64,000 nt of DNA from Zoogloea sp. 1C4 (GCF_009469605.1 NZ_SSXU01000011.1:62001-126000), one strand, 5' to 3'. Shown: positions 1 through 10,830, numbered from the stretch's first letter. Notes: a model not told the origin generated them from the sequence alone. Made by a program: numbers and translations.

Positions 1-257
1 AATTCCTCGTCGATCTTGCGTCGGGAGAACAGGCTGGTGATGCCGCCGAGGCCACCGCCGATCTGCTCGCGGGTGCGGGACAGGCCGGAGCGCAGACGGT
101 CCATCCACGAACGCTTCTTCTCGGGTTCGGGGGCAGGCGCCGGCGCGGCGGCGGGTGTGGAAGCCGGTGCCTGGGCAGGGGCCGCGGCCGTTTCCGGCGT
201 TGGCGTTTCGGGAGGCGTATCGCCGCCCTTGAGGGTTTTCTTCAGGAAACCAAACAT
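1..257 (-). CDS. ftsY: Signal recognition particle receptor FtsY (N-terminal part)
   Basis: Only the first 85 or so codons are in the window; the gene runs off its left edge. Read on the minus strand it begins MFGFLKKTLKGG, followed by a Pro/Ala/Glu-rich linker (about residues 14-47) and a basic helical stretch, RSWMDRLRSGLSRTR, that opens the N domain. FtsY is the membrane-associated GTPase that receives SRP-ribosome complexes for co-translational insertion. The GTPase domain lies outside the window, so the call rests on the N-terminal signature and on the divergent M16 peptidase pair and rsmD next door, a frequent ftsY neighbourhood. No clear Shine-Dalgarno sequence is visible. Confidence 0.85.
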   Translation of the reverse strand, partial: MFGFLKKTLKGGDTPPETPTPETAAAPAQAPASTPAAAPAPAPEPEKKRSWMDRLRSGLSRTREQIGGGLGGITSLFSRRKIDEE

Positions 258-324
258 GAGGAGCCGGGTCTGAGTGTGGGTCGAATCTTGGCGGTCAGCG
301 CGCGAAGCCGCGTGCCAAAGCCGG

Positions 325-353
325 TTGGCCGGGGTGTCGGATGCCGCTATGAT
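325..353 (+). promoter_or_regulatory. Sigma-70-type promoter for the M16 peptidase operon
   Basis: A TTGGCC -35 element (325-330) and a TATGAT -10 element (348-353) are separated by exactly 17 bases in the 190-base gap between ftsY and the divergent peptidase genes. It would start transcription near 360, leaving a leader of about 90 bases. Confidence 0.5.
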
Positions 354-448
354 GCCGCGCGAACACGTGGGGCGCAGCGGGCAATGAGTTGGCAGAAAAG
401 CTTCCGACAGCCTGCATCTTCAAATTTTACCAGATGCTTCAAAAGCCT

Positions 449-1828
449 ATGATGAATCGCAGTTTGCGCTCCGGCATCGTTGCCGGCGCCCTGGCGGTGG
501 CCTTTGCCATGCCGGCCTGGGCCAATCCCTTCGAGCACACCCTTCCCAACGGAATGAAGCTGATCGTCAAGGAAGACCGGCGGGCGCCGTCGGTGGTGCA
601 CATGGTCTGGTACAAGGTGGGCGCGATGGACGAGGTGGATGGCACCTCGGGCGTGGCCCATCTGCTCGAGCACATGATGTTCAAGGGCACGAAGAAGGTC
701 GGCCCCGGGGAGTTCAACAAGCAGGTGGCGGCCGCCGGTGGGCGCGACAACGCCTTCACCAGCTACGACTACACCGCCTACTTCCAGCAGGTGCCAAAGG
801 AAGCCCTCGGCAAGATGATGACGCTCGAGGCCGACCGGATGAGCAACCTCCAGATCACCGAGGAGGGTTTCCGCAAGGAGATCGAGGTGGTCAAGGAAGA
901 GCGCCGCCTGCGCACCGACGACAAGCCCCGCTCGCTGGTGGTCGAGCAGCTGATGGCCACCGCCTTCCAGGCCCATCCGTATCGCCGGCCCATCATCGGC
1001 TGGATGTCCGATCTCGACAACATGACCGCCCAGGATGCCCGCGACTGGCACCAGCGCTGGTACGTGCCCAACAACGCCACCCTGGTGGTGGTGGGCGACG
1101 TGGATCACGCCGCGGTCTTCAAGGAAGCCGAGCGCACCTACGGCCACGCAAAGGCCCGCGCCCTGCCGGTGCGCAAGCCGCTGTCCGAGCCCGAGCAGGC
1201 CGGCGCCCGCCGCACCGTGGTGAAGGCCCCGGCAGAGCTGCCCTACGTGGCCCTCGCCTGGCGTGTGCCCACCCTGCGTGACATCCACAAGGATGGCGAC
1301 TACTACGCCCTGCAGGTGCTTGCCGCGGTGCTCGACGGCTACGACGGCGCCCGCCTGGCCAAGAACATCGTGCGTGGCAGCCGTGTGGCGGTGACCGCCG
1401 GCGCCGGTTACGACGGCACTGCCCGCGGTGAATCCCTCTTCGTGATGGATGGCGCCCCCGCCGCCGGCAAGACCGTCGCCGACGTGGAGGCCGCCCTGCG
1501 CGCCGAGCTCGCCCGCATTCAGACCGACGGTGTCTCGGACGACGAGCTGCGCCGGGTGAAGGCCCAGGCGGTGTCCGGCCAGGTCTACAAGCGCGATTCC
1601 CTGATGGGCCAGGCCATGGAAATCGGCATGGTCGAGATGGTCGGCCTGTCGTGGAAGAACGACGCCGAGATGCTGGCGCGCATCCGAGCGGTGACCCCGG
1701 CCGAGGTTCAGGCCGTGGCCCGCAAGTATTTCAGCGACGACCACCTCACCGTCGCCCAGCTTGATCCCCTGCCGGTGGACCCGCAGGCCCGCGCCAAGGC
1801 GCAGGCAGCCGGCGGCCATCACCACTGA
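449..1828 (+). CDS. M16 family zinc metallopeptidase, catalytic subunit, secreted
   Basis: Pitrilysin-type peptidase of about 459 residues. The inverted zinc motif HLLEH (about residue 71) is present, with the downstream glutamate region expected of an active M16 enzyme (EIEVVKEERR). A Sec signal peptide ends at AMPAWA, so the protein acts in the periplasm. Start is uncertain: ATG codons at 434, 449 and 452 are all in frame and none has a good ribosome site; 449 gives a normal signal peptide. The C-terminus ends GGHHH. The next gene encodes a second M16 protein lacking the zinc motif, so the two likely form a heterodimer as in other two-gene M16 systems. Physiological substrate is not known. 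Confidence 0.9.
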   Translation: MMNRSLRSGIVAGALAVAFAMPAWANPFEHTLPNGMKLIVKEDRRAPSVVHMVWYKVGAMDEVDGTSGVAHLLEHMMFKGTKKVGPGEFNKQVAAAGGRDNAFTSYDYTAYFQQVPKEALGKMMTLEADRMSNLQITEEGFRKEIEVVKEERRLRTDDKPRSLVVEQLMATAFQAHPYRRPIIGWMSDLDNMTAQDARDWHQRWYVPNNATLVVVGDVDHAAVFKEAERTYGHAKARALPVRKPLSEPEQAGARRTVVKAPAELPYVALAWRVPTLRDIHKDGDYYALQVLAAVLDGYDGARLAKNIVRGSRVAVTAGAGYDGTARGESLFVMDGAPAAGKTVADVEAALRAELARIQTDGVSDDELRRVKAQAVSGQVYKRDSLMGQAMEIGMVEMVGLSWKNDAEMLARIRAVTPAEVQAVARKYFSDDHLTVAQLDPLPVDPQARAKAQAAGGHHH

Positions 1829-1855
1829 CGCCCTGCTTTCCTGGTGAATCGACTG

Positions 1856-3201
1856 ATGATCTCTCCTCGCCAACGCTTCGGTCTGGCCCTCGCCCTGACC
1901 GTCGCCACCCTGATTTCGTCCCCCGCCCGCGCCGGGCTGGCCATCCAGAACTGGACCACCCCCGGCGGCACCCGCGTGTTCTTCGTCGAGAGCCGGGCCC
2001 TGCCCATCGTCGACGTGCAGGTGGATTTCCGCGCCGCTGGCACTGAAGTCCCCGCCGGCAAGGCCGGGCTCGCCGGGCTGACCCGCGGCCTGCTGGATGC
2101 CGGCGCCGGCAACCTCGACGAAGACGCCATCGCCAACCGCGTCGCCGATCTCGGCGCCCAGATCGGCGGCGGCGCCGACATGGATCGCGCATCGCTGTCG
2201 CTGCGCACCCTCAGTTCCGCCACCGAGCGCGACGGCGCGGTGGAGCTGCTCGCCACCCTGATCGGCAAGCCGACCTTCCCGGCCGCTGCGGTCGAGCGCG
2301 AGAAGTCCCGCCTCATCGCCGGCCTGAAGGAAGCCGAAACCCAGCCGGATTCGATCCTCTCCCGGCGTTTCGCCGCGGCGATCTTCCCGGATCACCCCTA
2401 CGGCCGCACGCCCACCGTCGACACCGTGACGACCATCAGCCGCGACGATCTGGCGGATTTCCATCGCCGCAACTACACGTCTGCCCGAGCCACGGTGAGC
2501 ATCGTCGGCGATGTGTCCCGCGCCGAGGCCGAGGCCATCGCCAACCGACTGGTGGCCGACCTGCCCGTGGGTGAGGCGCCGGCCGCGACCGTCAACACCA
2601 CCGTGCCGGCGCGCCAGGTGATCCGTGTGCCGCACCCCTCGGCCCAGGCCCACATCGCCGTCGGCCAGCCGGGCATCCGCCGGGGCGATCCGGATTTCTT
2701 CCCGCTGTTCGTGGGCAACTACATCCTGGGCGGCGGCGGCTTCGTGTCGCGGCTCACTGGCGAGGTGCGCGAGAAGCGCGGCTACGCATACAGCGTGTAC
2801 AGCTACTTCGCGCCCCAGCGCGACGTCGGCCCGTTCCAGATAGGCCTGCAGACCAAGGGCAGCCAGACCGATGACGCCCTCAAGGTGGTTGGCGCGACCC
2901 TCGACGAGTTCCTCGCCAAGGGGCCGACCGAAACCGAGCTCAAGGCCGCCAAGGACAACCTGATCAACGGCTTTGCGCTGCGCCTGGATTCCAACCGCAA
3001 GATGCTCGAACAGGTGGCGGCCATCGGCAGCTTCGGCCTGCCGCTGGATTACCTCGACACCTGGCGCGACAAGGTGCGCGCGGTCACCGTGGCCCAGATC
3101 CGCGACGCCTTCCGTCGCCACGTGTCCCAGGACAATCTGGTGACGGTGGTGGTTGGCGGTGACGGCGACAAGACCGCGGCGCCGAAAAACGGAGCCGCCC
3201 G

Positions 3202-3205
<4 letters not shown>
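1856..3205 (+). CDS. M16 family peptidase-like protein, non-catalytic partner, secreted
   Basis: About 449 residues with an N-terminal signal peptide (cleavage after SSPARA). It has the M16 two-lobe fold but no HxxEH zinc motif; instead it carries the glycine-rich segment and R/Y pair (GGGGFVSRL then REKRGYAYSVYSYF) typical of the substrate-binding, non-catalytic subunits. It begins 27 bases after the catalytic subunit, implying translational coupling. ATG 1856 is preferred because a GGTGA lies 10 bases upstream; an in-frame GTG at 1844 is possible. Its stop overlaps the TTG start of rsmD. Confidence 0.88.
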
Positions 3206-4535
<1,330 letters not shown>

Positions 4536-4554
4536 GCAGTCGCGCGCCAGAACG

Positions 4555-4599
4555 GAAAAAAGCCGGCGGCACCTTCGGGTGCGCCGGCTTTTGTGTTTT
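4555..4599 (+). terminator. Intrinsic terminator after the ferredoxin gene
   Basis: Stem 4561-4573 pairs with 4578-4589 (one bulged G) around a TTCG tetraloop, flanked by an A-run on the left and TTTTGTGTTTTT on the right. It lies between convergent genes and the flanking A/T runs would let it work on both strands. Confidence 0.85.
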
Positions 4600-4614
4600 T
4601 ACGGCCGGGGAGGG

Positions 4615-6582
4615 TCAGGCCGCCAGGGCGGAAGGCGCTCCGGGCGCCACAGGCATGTCGAGGGCCTGTTCGATCTGGTCGGCCAGCTTGCCGATTTCGC
4701 GCAGCTGGATGACCAGGGTCTCCTCGGCCTGCTGGAGTTCGCGGACCCGGTCTTCGAGGGTGTCGGTGGCCTGGTGGATGCGCTTGACGCTCTCGAGGCG
4801 GCGCTTGAGCTGCAGCTGGTATTCGCGCACCTGGGTTTCGAGGGGCGCCATCACCGCCCGCAGCCACTGCTCGGCGTCCCGGTTGGCCACTTCGAAGGTG
4901 CGCCGGGCCTGCACCGCGACGGTCTCGAAGAACTTCTGGGTGAGGGTGTGCTTCTCGGTGGTGACGATGGTCAGCACCGTGTTGAACTGGCTGTTGAAGG
5001 CTTCCTCGAGGCGCTCGATCTCCTTCTCGTAGCGCAGCGTCGAGAAGGCGGTGGGCGCAGCGAGCTTCAGGCCGTGCTCGACGGTGAAGCGCTTGTACAT
5101 GGCGTCGAGCATCTTGGAGATCTCGCCGATCTCGTCGGTGGATTTCTTGAGGTTGCCGCGCAGGTGCTGGAAGAAGCCCTTCATGGCCTCGCGCAGGCCG
5201 CGGGAGAAGGCGGCGTCGAGCATCGCCTCGCGGGTGCGGCGGGTCTCGTCGCGCAGGGCGTCGAGGCCCAGGTGACCGAAGAGGTTGTTGGAGAGGTTGG
5301 AGAACACGCTGCGCACGGCGTAGTACTTCTGCAGCCCTTCCTCGAACTCGTCCTTCTCGGAGCGCACCTTGCGCATCATGTATTCGATGACGTTCTGGTT
5401 CTTGCCGCGCAGGTCGGTGAGTTCCTGGAGCTGCTCGCGCAGGCCGGTCAGGCGCGCGTTGAGGAGCTCGCGGCTGCGGCTGACGATGTCGGCCACGTCG
5501 CCGTGGGTGTTGTCGCGGACGATGTCGCGCTTGGTGGGCAGCAGCTCGGTGGACAGGGCCCGCTCGAGATCCACCAGCCGGCTGCGTTCGAGCAGCTCGG
5601 CGTCGTCACTCACCTTGGCGACCAGGCCCTTCTGGGCCGACACCGGGAAGACCTGCGACGGGTCGATCTCGAGGGTGCTGGCGACGCTGGCCACCTGGCC
5701 GGCGATCTCGCGCTCGATCTCTGCGTCGGTGCGCAGGCCGTCCCACAGGCCGTCGATCTTGTTGAGGGCGACGATGCGGCCGCGCTGGCGGCGCCCGGCA
5801 TTGACGTGCTCGCGCCACACGGCGAGATCGCTCTGGGTGACGCCGGTGTCGGCTGCCAGGATGAACAGCACCGCGTGGGCGTTGGGCAGCAGGTTGAGGG
5901 TGAGCTCGGGTTCGGCGCCGATGGCGTTGAGGCCCGGCGTGTCGAGGATCACCAGGCCCTGTTCGAGCAGCGGGTGCGGAAACTGGATGATGGCGTGGCG
6001 CCACAGGGGAATCTCGACCTTGCCCTGGGCGTCGGGGCGGATGCCCTTGTCGCCGCTGCCGTCGATGGGGAAACCCAGCGCCTCGGCTTCGGCGACGGTG
6101 GCCATGCGCGTCTCGCCCACCTGGGCCAGCGCCTGCTGGAGGCTCTCGGCCGAGCTGGTGTCGAGGGGGCGGATCTGCCATTCCTCGGGGTAGCGCTTGA
6201 GTTCGGTGATGCTGGCGTTGGTCTTGCGGCTCTCGATGGGCAGCAGGCGGATCTCGGGCTGGTCGCCTTCCTTCCATTGCAGCTCGGTGGGGCACATGGT
6301 GGTGCGCCCGGCGCTGGAGGGCAGGATGCGGTTGCCATAGCCGGCGAAGAACACGGCGTTGATGAGCTCGGACTTGCCACGGGAGAACTCGGCCACGAAG
6401 GCGACGATCAGCTTGTCCTCGCGCAGGCGGTCGAGCAGATACTGCAGGCGCAGATCGGACTGGGCATCGCCGATCTCGTTCTCCTGCAGCCACTTGCGGA
6501 GCTCCCCGATCCCCGAGGCGACGTCTCCGCGCCACTGGGTGTAGGCGGAGAAATGTTCAGCAAGCATTTGGGCGTCTTTCAC
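4615..6582 (-). CDS. Bacterial dynamin-like GTPase
   Basis: 655-residue protein with a dynamin-type G domain: P-loop EFSRGKSELIN, G3 motif DTPGLNAIG, and G4 motif NKIDG, followed by a long helical, coiled-coil C-terminal half (about residues 290-650) rich in Glu/Arg heptads. No transmembrane helix is obvious, unlike membrane-anchored bacterial dynamins. Such proteins self-assemble on or bridge membranes; a specific role here is not known. Start is GTG 6582 with AGGA 13 bases upstream; ATG 6567 is an alternative. It is the downstream neighbour of mutM on the same strand. Confidence 0.85.
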   Translation of the reverse strand: MKDAQMLAEHFSAYTQWRGDVASGIGELRKWLQENEIGDAQSDLRLQYLLDRLREDKLIVAFVAEFSRGKSELINAVFFAGYGNRILPSSAGRTTMCPTELQWKEGDQPEIRLLPIESRKTNASITELKRYPEEWQIRPLDTSSAESLQQALAQVGETRMATVAEAEALGFPIDGSGDKGIRPDAQGKVEIPLWRHAIIQFPHPLLEQGLVILDTPGLNAIGAEPELTLNLLPNAHAVLFILAADTGVTQSDLAVWREHVNAGRRQRGRIVALNKIDGLWDGLRTDAEIEREIAGQVASVASTLEIDPSQVFPVSAQKGLVAKVSDDAELLERSRLVDLERALSTELLPTKRDIVRDNTHGDVADIVSRSRELLNARLTGLREQLQELTDLRGKNQNVIEYMMRKVRSEKDEFEEGLQKYYAVRSVFSNLSNNLFGHLGLDALRDETRRTREAMLDAAFSRGLREAMKGFFQHLRGNLKKSTDEIGEISKMLDAMYKRFTVEHGLKLAAPTAFSTLRYEKEIERLEEAFNSQFNTVLTIVTTEKHTLTQKFFETVAVQARRTFEVANRDAEQWLRAVMAPLETQVREYQLQLKRRLESVKRIHQATDTLEDRVRELQQAEETLVIQLREIGKLADQIEQALDMPVAPGAPSALAA

Positions 6583-6669
6583 GAGCTTGATTCCTGGCCA
6601 CGCGCCGCATTACCGGCAAATTTTTGCGAGTTGACAGCATAAACGGGATCGCCCCGCGCCGGAATGGTT

Positions 6670-7479
6670 TCAGCGCTGGCAGCGGGGGCAATAGAAGGTG
6701 GCGCGCTGGCCCATGATCCGCTTGCGGATCGGCGTGGCGCAGTGTCGGCAGGCCTCGCCGTCGCGGCCATAGACGAAATACTGTTGCTGGAAGTAGCCCG
6801 GCGCGCCGTTGCTGCCGACGAAATCCCGCAGCGTGCTGCCGCCCGCCGCCAGGGCGTCGGCGAGGGTCTCGCGGATGCACGCCACGAGCCGCGCGCACCG
6901 CTTCGGGCCCAGCTCGCCCACCGGCGTGGTCGGGTCGATGCCGGCGCGGAACAGGCTCTCCGACGCGTAGATGTTGCCGATCCCCACCACCACGCTGCCG
7001 TCCATGATGAAGAGCTTCACCGGCGTGCGCCGGCCGCGGCTGGCCTTGTGCAGCCACGGGCCGTCGAAGGCGTCGTCCAGCGGCTCGATGCCGAGGCTGG
7101 CGAGGAGCGGGTGGGGCGCCTCGCCCGGCTGCCACACCACCAGGCCGAAGCGCCGCGGGTCACGCAGGCGCAGGGCGCGTGGGGTGAAGACGATGTCCAG
7201 GTGGTCGTGCTTCTCGGGCGGCAGATCGGCCGGCACGATGCGCAGGCTGCCGGACATTCCCAGGTGCACCACCAGGCTCCCGGTGGGAAAGCGCAGCAGC
7301 AGATACTTGGCGCGCCGCTCGACGGCGACGAGGGGATGGCCGGCGAGGAGGTCGGCCAGATCGGCGGGCACCGGGTGGCGCAGCCGGCCGTTGCGGATCA
7401 CCGCGCCGGTGGCGACGAGGCCGGTGAGTTCCGGGGCGATGCCGCGGCGGGTTGTCTCGACTTCGGGGAGTTCGGGCAT
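6670..7479 (-). CDS. mutM: Formamidopyrimidine-DNA glycosylase MutM (Fpg)
   Basis: 269 residues, normal Fpg length. This base-excision repair enzyme removes 8-oxoguanine and formamidopyrimidines and cuts the abasic site. The catalytic N-terminus MPELPEVETTRRG is intact (Pro2 nucleophile, Glu3 general acid), the conserved Lys in VGIGNIYASE region is present, and the C-terminal zinc finger is complete (CRHC ... CPRC). It is divergent from the TPR gene with a 170-base promoter gap and is followed downstream by the dynamin-like gene. Confidence 0.97.
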   Translation of the reverse strand: MPELPEVETTRRGIAPELTGLVATGAVIRNGRLRHPVPADLADLLAGHPLVAVERRAKYLLLRFPTGSLVVHLGMSGSLRIVPADLPPEKHDHLDIVFTPRALRLRDPRRFGLVVWQPGEAPHPLLASLGIEPLDDAFDGPWLHKASRGRRTPVKLFIMDGSVVVGIGNIYASESLFRAGIDPTTPVGELGPKRCARLVACIRETLADALAAGGSTLRDFVGSNGAPGYFQQQYFVYGRDGEACRHCATPIRKRIMGQRATFYCPRCQR

Positions 7480-7526
7480 GGCAACGGGCTTTGCGGGGCA
7501 GGGCGAAAGGAGCGAAGGCCGCTTGC

Positions 7527-7555
7527 TTGCTGGCCTTCGGGAAAGCGCCTAACAT
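7527..7555 (+). promoter_or_regulatory. Possible sigma-70 promoter of the TPR-lolB-ispE operon
   Basis: TTGCTG (7527-7532), 17 bases, then TAACAT (7550-7555), in the mutM/TPR divergent gap. Each hexamer is only a partial consensus match, so this is tentative. Confidence 0.35.
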
Positions 7556-7651
7556 CGGGCGAACCCTATTGTAGCGGCGCGATCCAAGCTCACGCAGCCG
7601 TTGCCCGATGCGTCGGGCCTTGAACCGACAGTCCAGTCCGAGTCATTTTCC

Positions 7652-9391
7652 ATGAAGCCATCTTTCCGCCTTGCGCGCCCGGCCCGTCTGCTTGCCGCCC
7701 TGTTTCTTGCAGGTGGCCTGCTGGCCGGCGCGGCCCACGCCCAGCAGCCGCTCGATGCCGGGGGCGTCGAGGCGACCGAGGGCAAGGCGGTCTATCCGGG
7801 GCAGGAGCTCACGCCGCAGATCCTCTACCAGCTGATGCTCGCCGAGGTCGCCGGCGCCCGCGGCCAGGGCGTGATGGCGGCCCAGTCGTATCTTGATCTC
7901 GCCCGCCGGACCCGTGACGCCCGCATCGCCCGGCGTGCCGCCGAGATGGCCGTGTTTGCCCGTCAGACCGATCTCGCCAGCGACGCCTCCCGCCTGTGGC
8001 TGGAGCTCGATCCCACGTCGCTGCAGGCCCAGCAACTGGCCTCCGGCGCCGCCGCCAGCAGCGCCCGCATCGAAGAGCTCGAAACCCATCTCGCGTCGGC
8101 GCTGGCCCGGCTGGGCGACAAGGTCGGCCCTGCGCTGCTTGGGCTCAACCGCGGCCTCGCCCGCATCCCTGACAAGGCGCTGATCCGCCGGCTGGTGAAT
8201 GACCTCACCCAGCCCTACCTCGACCAGCCCGAGGCGCACTTCGCCCGCGCCAACGCGGCCTACACCGCCGGCGATGCCGCAGGCGCCGCCCAGGCCCTCG
8301 AAGGCGCCCTGCGCCTGCGTCCCGACTGGGAGCAGGCGGTGGTGCTGGAGGCCCAGCTTCTCCAGGAGACTTCACCCGGCAAGGGCATCGAGTCGCTCCG
8401 GACTTACGTCGCCGCCCATCCCGACGCCCGCGAGCCGCGCATCACCCTGGCTCGCCTGCTGGTGGCCGCCAAGCAGTTCGGCCCGGCGCGGGAGCAGTTC
8501 GACGAACTCCTCAAGCGCTCGCCCGACGACCGGGACGTGGTGCACGCCTCGGCGTTGCTCGCCATGCAACAGGGCGACCGGCCGGCTGCCGAGCGACATT
8601 TCAAGCGGCTGCTCGAGCTGGGCTTCCCCGAGCCCGACACCGTGCGCGTCTATCTCGGCCAGCTTGCCGAGGAAGCCAAGCGTCCCGACGACGCGATCGC
8701 CTGGTACAAGGCCGTCGAGCCAGGCGCCCAGTACGTGGCGGCCCAGGGGCGCATCGCCCAGGTGCTGGCCAACCGGGGCAAGCTCGGCGATGCCCGCGCC
8801 CACCTGCAGGCGCTCGCCCGCGAGGCCGCGCCGGCCGATCAGGTGCAGTACGTGCTCCTCGAATCCCAGTTGCTCCGCGACGCCAACCGCAACGACGACG
8901 CCTTCATGGTGCTCGACGATGCGCTCCGGCAATCCCCCGACAATCCCGATCTCCTCTACGAATCCGCCCTGATGGCCGAGCGGATCGGCCGGGTCGAGGT
9001 GATGGAAGGTCGGCTGCGCAAGCTCATCGCCCTCAAGCCCGACCACGCCCACGCCTACAACGCCCTCGGCTACTCGCTGGTGGATCGCAACCTGCGCCTC
9101 GACGAAGCCGAGACGCTGATCCGCAAGGGGCTGGCCCTCGCGCCCAACGACCCCTTCGTCATCGACAGCCTGGGCTGGGCCCAATACCGCCGAGGCAAGC
9201 TGGCTGACGCCCTCGAAACCCTGCAGAAGGCCTTCGCCCTGCGGGCCGATCCCGAGATCGCCGCCCACCTGGGCGAGGTGCTGTGGATGCTCGGCCGCAA
9301 GGAAGAGGCCGCGAAGACTTGGCGCGACGCCGCCAAGGCCCATCCGGACAACACCGTGCTGGCCGACGTCATCAAGAAGTTCAAGCCTTGA
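7652..9391 (+). CDS. Exported tetratricopeptide-repeat protein
   Basis: 579 residues after choosing ATG 7652, which gives a clean signal peptide (MKPSFRLARPARLLAALF... cleaved near AAHAQ). The rest is almost wholly alpha-helical TPR repeats, clearest at about residues 190-560 (for example AHAYNALGYSLVDRNLRLDE and DPFVIDSLGWAQYRRGKLAD). It is likely a periplasmic scaffold. A TPR protein of this type directly precedes lolB in many betaproteobacteria, and the stop overlaps the lolB start, suggesting an outer-membrane biogenesis role; that role is inferred from context only. Confidence 0.85.
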   Translation: MKPSFRLARPARLLAALFLAGGLLAGAAHAQQPLDAGGVEATEGKAVYPGQELTPQILYQLMLAEVAGARGQGVMAAQSYLDLARRTRDARIARRAAEMAVFARQTDLASDASRLWLELDPTSLQAQQLASGAAASSARIEELETHLASALARLGDKVGPALLGLNRGLARIPDKALIRRLVNDLTQPYLDQPEAHFARANAAYTAGDAAGAAQALEGALRLRPDWEQAVVLEAQLLQETSPGKGIESLRTYVAAHPDAREPRITLARLLVAAKQFGPAREQFDELLKRSPDDRDVVHASALLAMQQGDRPAAERHFKRLLELGFPEPDTVRVYLGQLAEEAKRPDDAIAWYKAVEPGAQYVAAQGRIAQVLANRGKLGDARAHLQALAREAAPADQVQYVLLESQLLRDANRNDDAFMVLDDALRQSPDNPDLLYESALMAERIGRVEVMEGRLRKLIALKPDHAHAYNALGYSLVDRNLRLDEAETLIRKGLALAPNDPFVIDSLGWAQYRRGKLADALETLQKAFALRADPEIAAHLGEVLWMLGRKEEAAKTWRDAAKAHPDNTVLADVIKKFKP

Positions 9392-9948
9392 AGCCCGCTG
9401 TCCTGATGCTTGCGCTCGGCCTCGTCGGCTGCGCGGCGCCCGCCCTGCGCACACCGCCGGTCGAAATGACGCCTGCCGCCGAGATCACCCGCTTCGCCGT
9501 CGAAGGTCGCCTTCAGGTGCGCGACGCCGAGCGCAGCGCCGCCGTGGGTTTCGACTGGCAGCACGACGGCCCGCGGGATGAATGGCTGTTCACCGGCCCG
9601 CTGGGGCAGGGCCTGGCGCGGATCGAATCCGACGCCAGCGGCGCCCGCATGACGCTCTCCGACGGGCGCCGCTTCGAGGCCGCCTCGGCCGCCGAGCTGG
9701 CCGGTTCGCTCCTGGGCGTGGAAGCGCCCTTCGCAAACCTGCCGCGCTGGGTCACCGCCCGGCCCGGCGCCGGCGCCCAGGTGCGCACCGTTGACACCCA
9801 GGGCCGCCCGCGCAGCGTCGTGGATCAGGGCTGGACCATCGATTACACCGACTACACCGGCGAGGCGCCCGACGCCCTGCCGCGCAAGCTCGACGTCCAC
9901 CGCGGCGACACCCGCCTGCGCCTGATCGTCGATGCCTGGAATCCCTGA
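9388..9948 (+). CDS. lolB: Outer-membrane lipoprotein insertase LolB
   Basis: 186-residue lipoprotein that accepts lipoproteins from LolA and inserts them in the outer membrane. The TTG start at 9388 overlaps the previous stop (TTGA); it gives a short signal peptide ending in the lipobox LVGC, with the lipidated cysteine at residue 15. LolB-typical features follow: ITRFAVEGRLQV, the segment AVGFDWQHDGPRDEWLFTGPLG, and the C-terminal LPRKLDVHRGDTRLRLIVDAW. It is followed 1 base later by ispE, the standard lolB-ispE pair. Confidence 0.93.
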   Translation: MKPAVLMLALGLVGCAAPALRTPPVEMTPAAEITRFAVEGRLQVRDAERSAAVGFDWQHDGPRDEWLFTGPLGQGLARIESDASGARMTLSDGRRFEAASAAELAGSLLGVEAPFANLPRWVTARPGAGAQVRTVDTQGRPRSVVDQGWTIDYTDYTGEAPDALPRKLDVHRGDTRLRLIVDAWNP

Positions 9949-9949
9949 G

Positions 9950-10819
9950 ATGACGACCGCTGAAATCTTCGACCCCGCCGCACCCGTGACCGTGCCCGCG
10001 CCGGCCAAGATCAACCTGTTCCTGCACATCATCGGGCGTCGCCCTGATGGCTACCATTTGCTCCAGACAGCTTTCCGGATGATCGACTGGGGCGACGAGA
10101 TCACCCTGCAGCGGCGCGACGACGGGCAGATCCGCCGCACCACCGACGTGCCCGGCGTGCCGGCCGAATCCGATCTCGTGGTGCGCGCCGCGCTGGCCCT
10201 GAAGGCCGCCAGCGGCTCGCCCTGGGGTGCCGACATCGGCGTGGAGAAACGCATTCCCATGGGCGGCGGGCTCGGCGGCGGCAGCTCCGATGCGGCCAGC
10301 GTGCTGATCGCCCTCAACCGGATCTGGGGCTGCGGGCTGTCGCGCCAGCGGCTGCAGGAAATCGGCCTCACCCTGGGCGCCGACGTGCCCTTCTTCGTGT
10401 TCGGCGAGACGGCCTTTGCCGAGGGCGTGGGCGAGGCGCTGCAGGCGCTCGACGTGCCGCCGGCGTGGTACGTGATGGTCGCGCCGAAGGTGTCGGTGCC
10501 CACTGCTCAAATTTTTTCTGCGCCAGGGTTGACACGGGATAGCAAACCCCTAATAATGCGGGGCTTCGCAACACACGAAACGCGAAACGACATGCAGACA
10601 ACGGTCTGCAAGCTGTTTCCCGAAGTGGCTGAAGCGCTAGGGTGGTTGTCGCAGTATGGGGCAGCAATCATGAGCGGTTCGGGGGCCTGCATCTTCGCTC
10701 CCTTCTATTCGAAGGATGTGGCAGAGCAGGTCAGGGCCAAGGCCCCGGAAGGTTGGGATGTCTGGATTGCCAAAGGGCTTGACAGTCACCCGCTGAAGGG
10801 TTGGGTCGCGCAAGTGTGA
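9950..10819 (+). CDS. ispE: 4-diphosphocytidyl-2-C-methyl-D-erythritol kinase IspE
   Basis: 289-residue GHMP kinase of the non-mevalonate isoprenoid pathway, phosphorylating CDP-ME at the 2-hydroxyl. Motifs: substrate-binding APAKINLFLHIIGRRPDGYH, the ATP loop PMGGGLGGGSSDAA, and the third GHMP motif MSGSGACIF. Start ATG 9950 lies 1 base after the lolB stop. The coding region carries a strong internal promoter at 10529-10557 that points to the downstream tRNA-Gln and prs. Confidence 0.97.
   Translation: MTTAEIFDPAAPVTVPAPAKINLFLHIIGRRPDGYHLLQTAFRMIDWGDEITLQRRDDGQIRRTTDVPGVPAESDLVVRAALALKAASGSPWGADIGVEKRIPMGGGLGGGSSDAASVLIALNRIWGCGLSRQRLQEIGLTLGADVPFFVFGETAFAEGVGEALQALDVPPAWYVMVAPKVSVPTAQIFSAPGLTRDSKPLIMRGFATHETRNDMQTTVCKLFPEVAEALGWLSQYGAAIMSGSGACIFAPFYSKDVAEQVRAKAPEGWDVWIAKGLDSHPLKGWVAQV
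10529..10557 (+). promoter_or_regulatory. Strong sigma-70 promoter inside ispE, for tRNA-Gln (and prs)
   Basis: A perfect TTGACA -35 box (10529-10534), a 17-base spacer and AATAAT (10552-10557, five of six matches to TATAAT) lie within ispE, starting transcription near 10564. The -35 and spacer also encode the conserved IspE residues LTRDSKP, so the DNA serves both purposes. The nearest downstream genes are tRNA-Gln and prs. Confidence 0.7.
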
Positions 10820-10830
10820 AAACGATTTCT

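Noticed and set aside
347-3121. Very long open frame antisense to the M16 peptidase genes
   Set aside because: It is the mirror of a GC-rich coding region; its sequence is His/Gly/Ala-rich without any domain, while the plus strand gives two complete M16 proteins.
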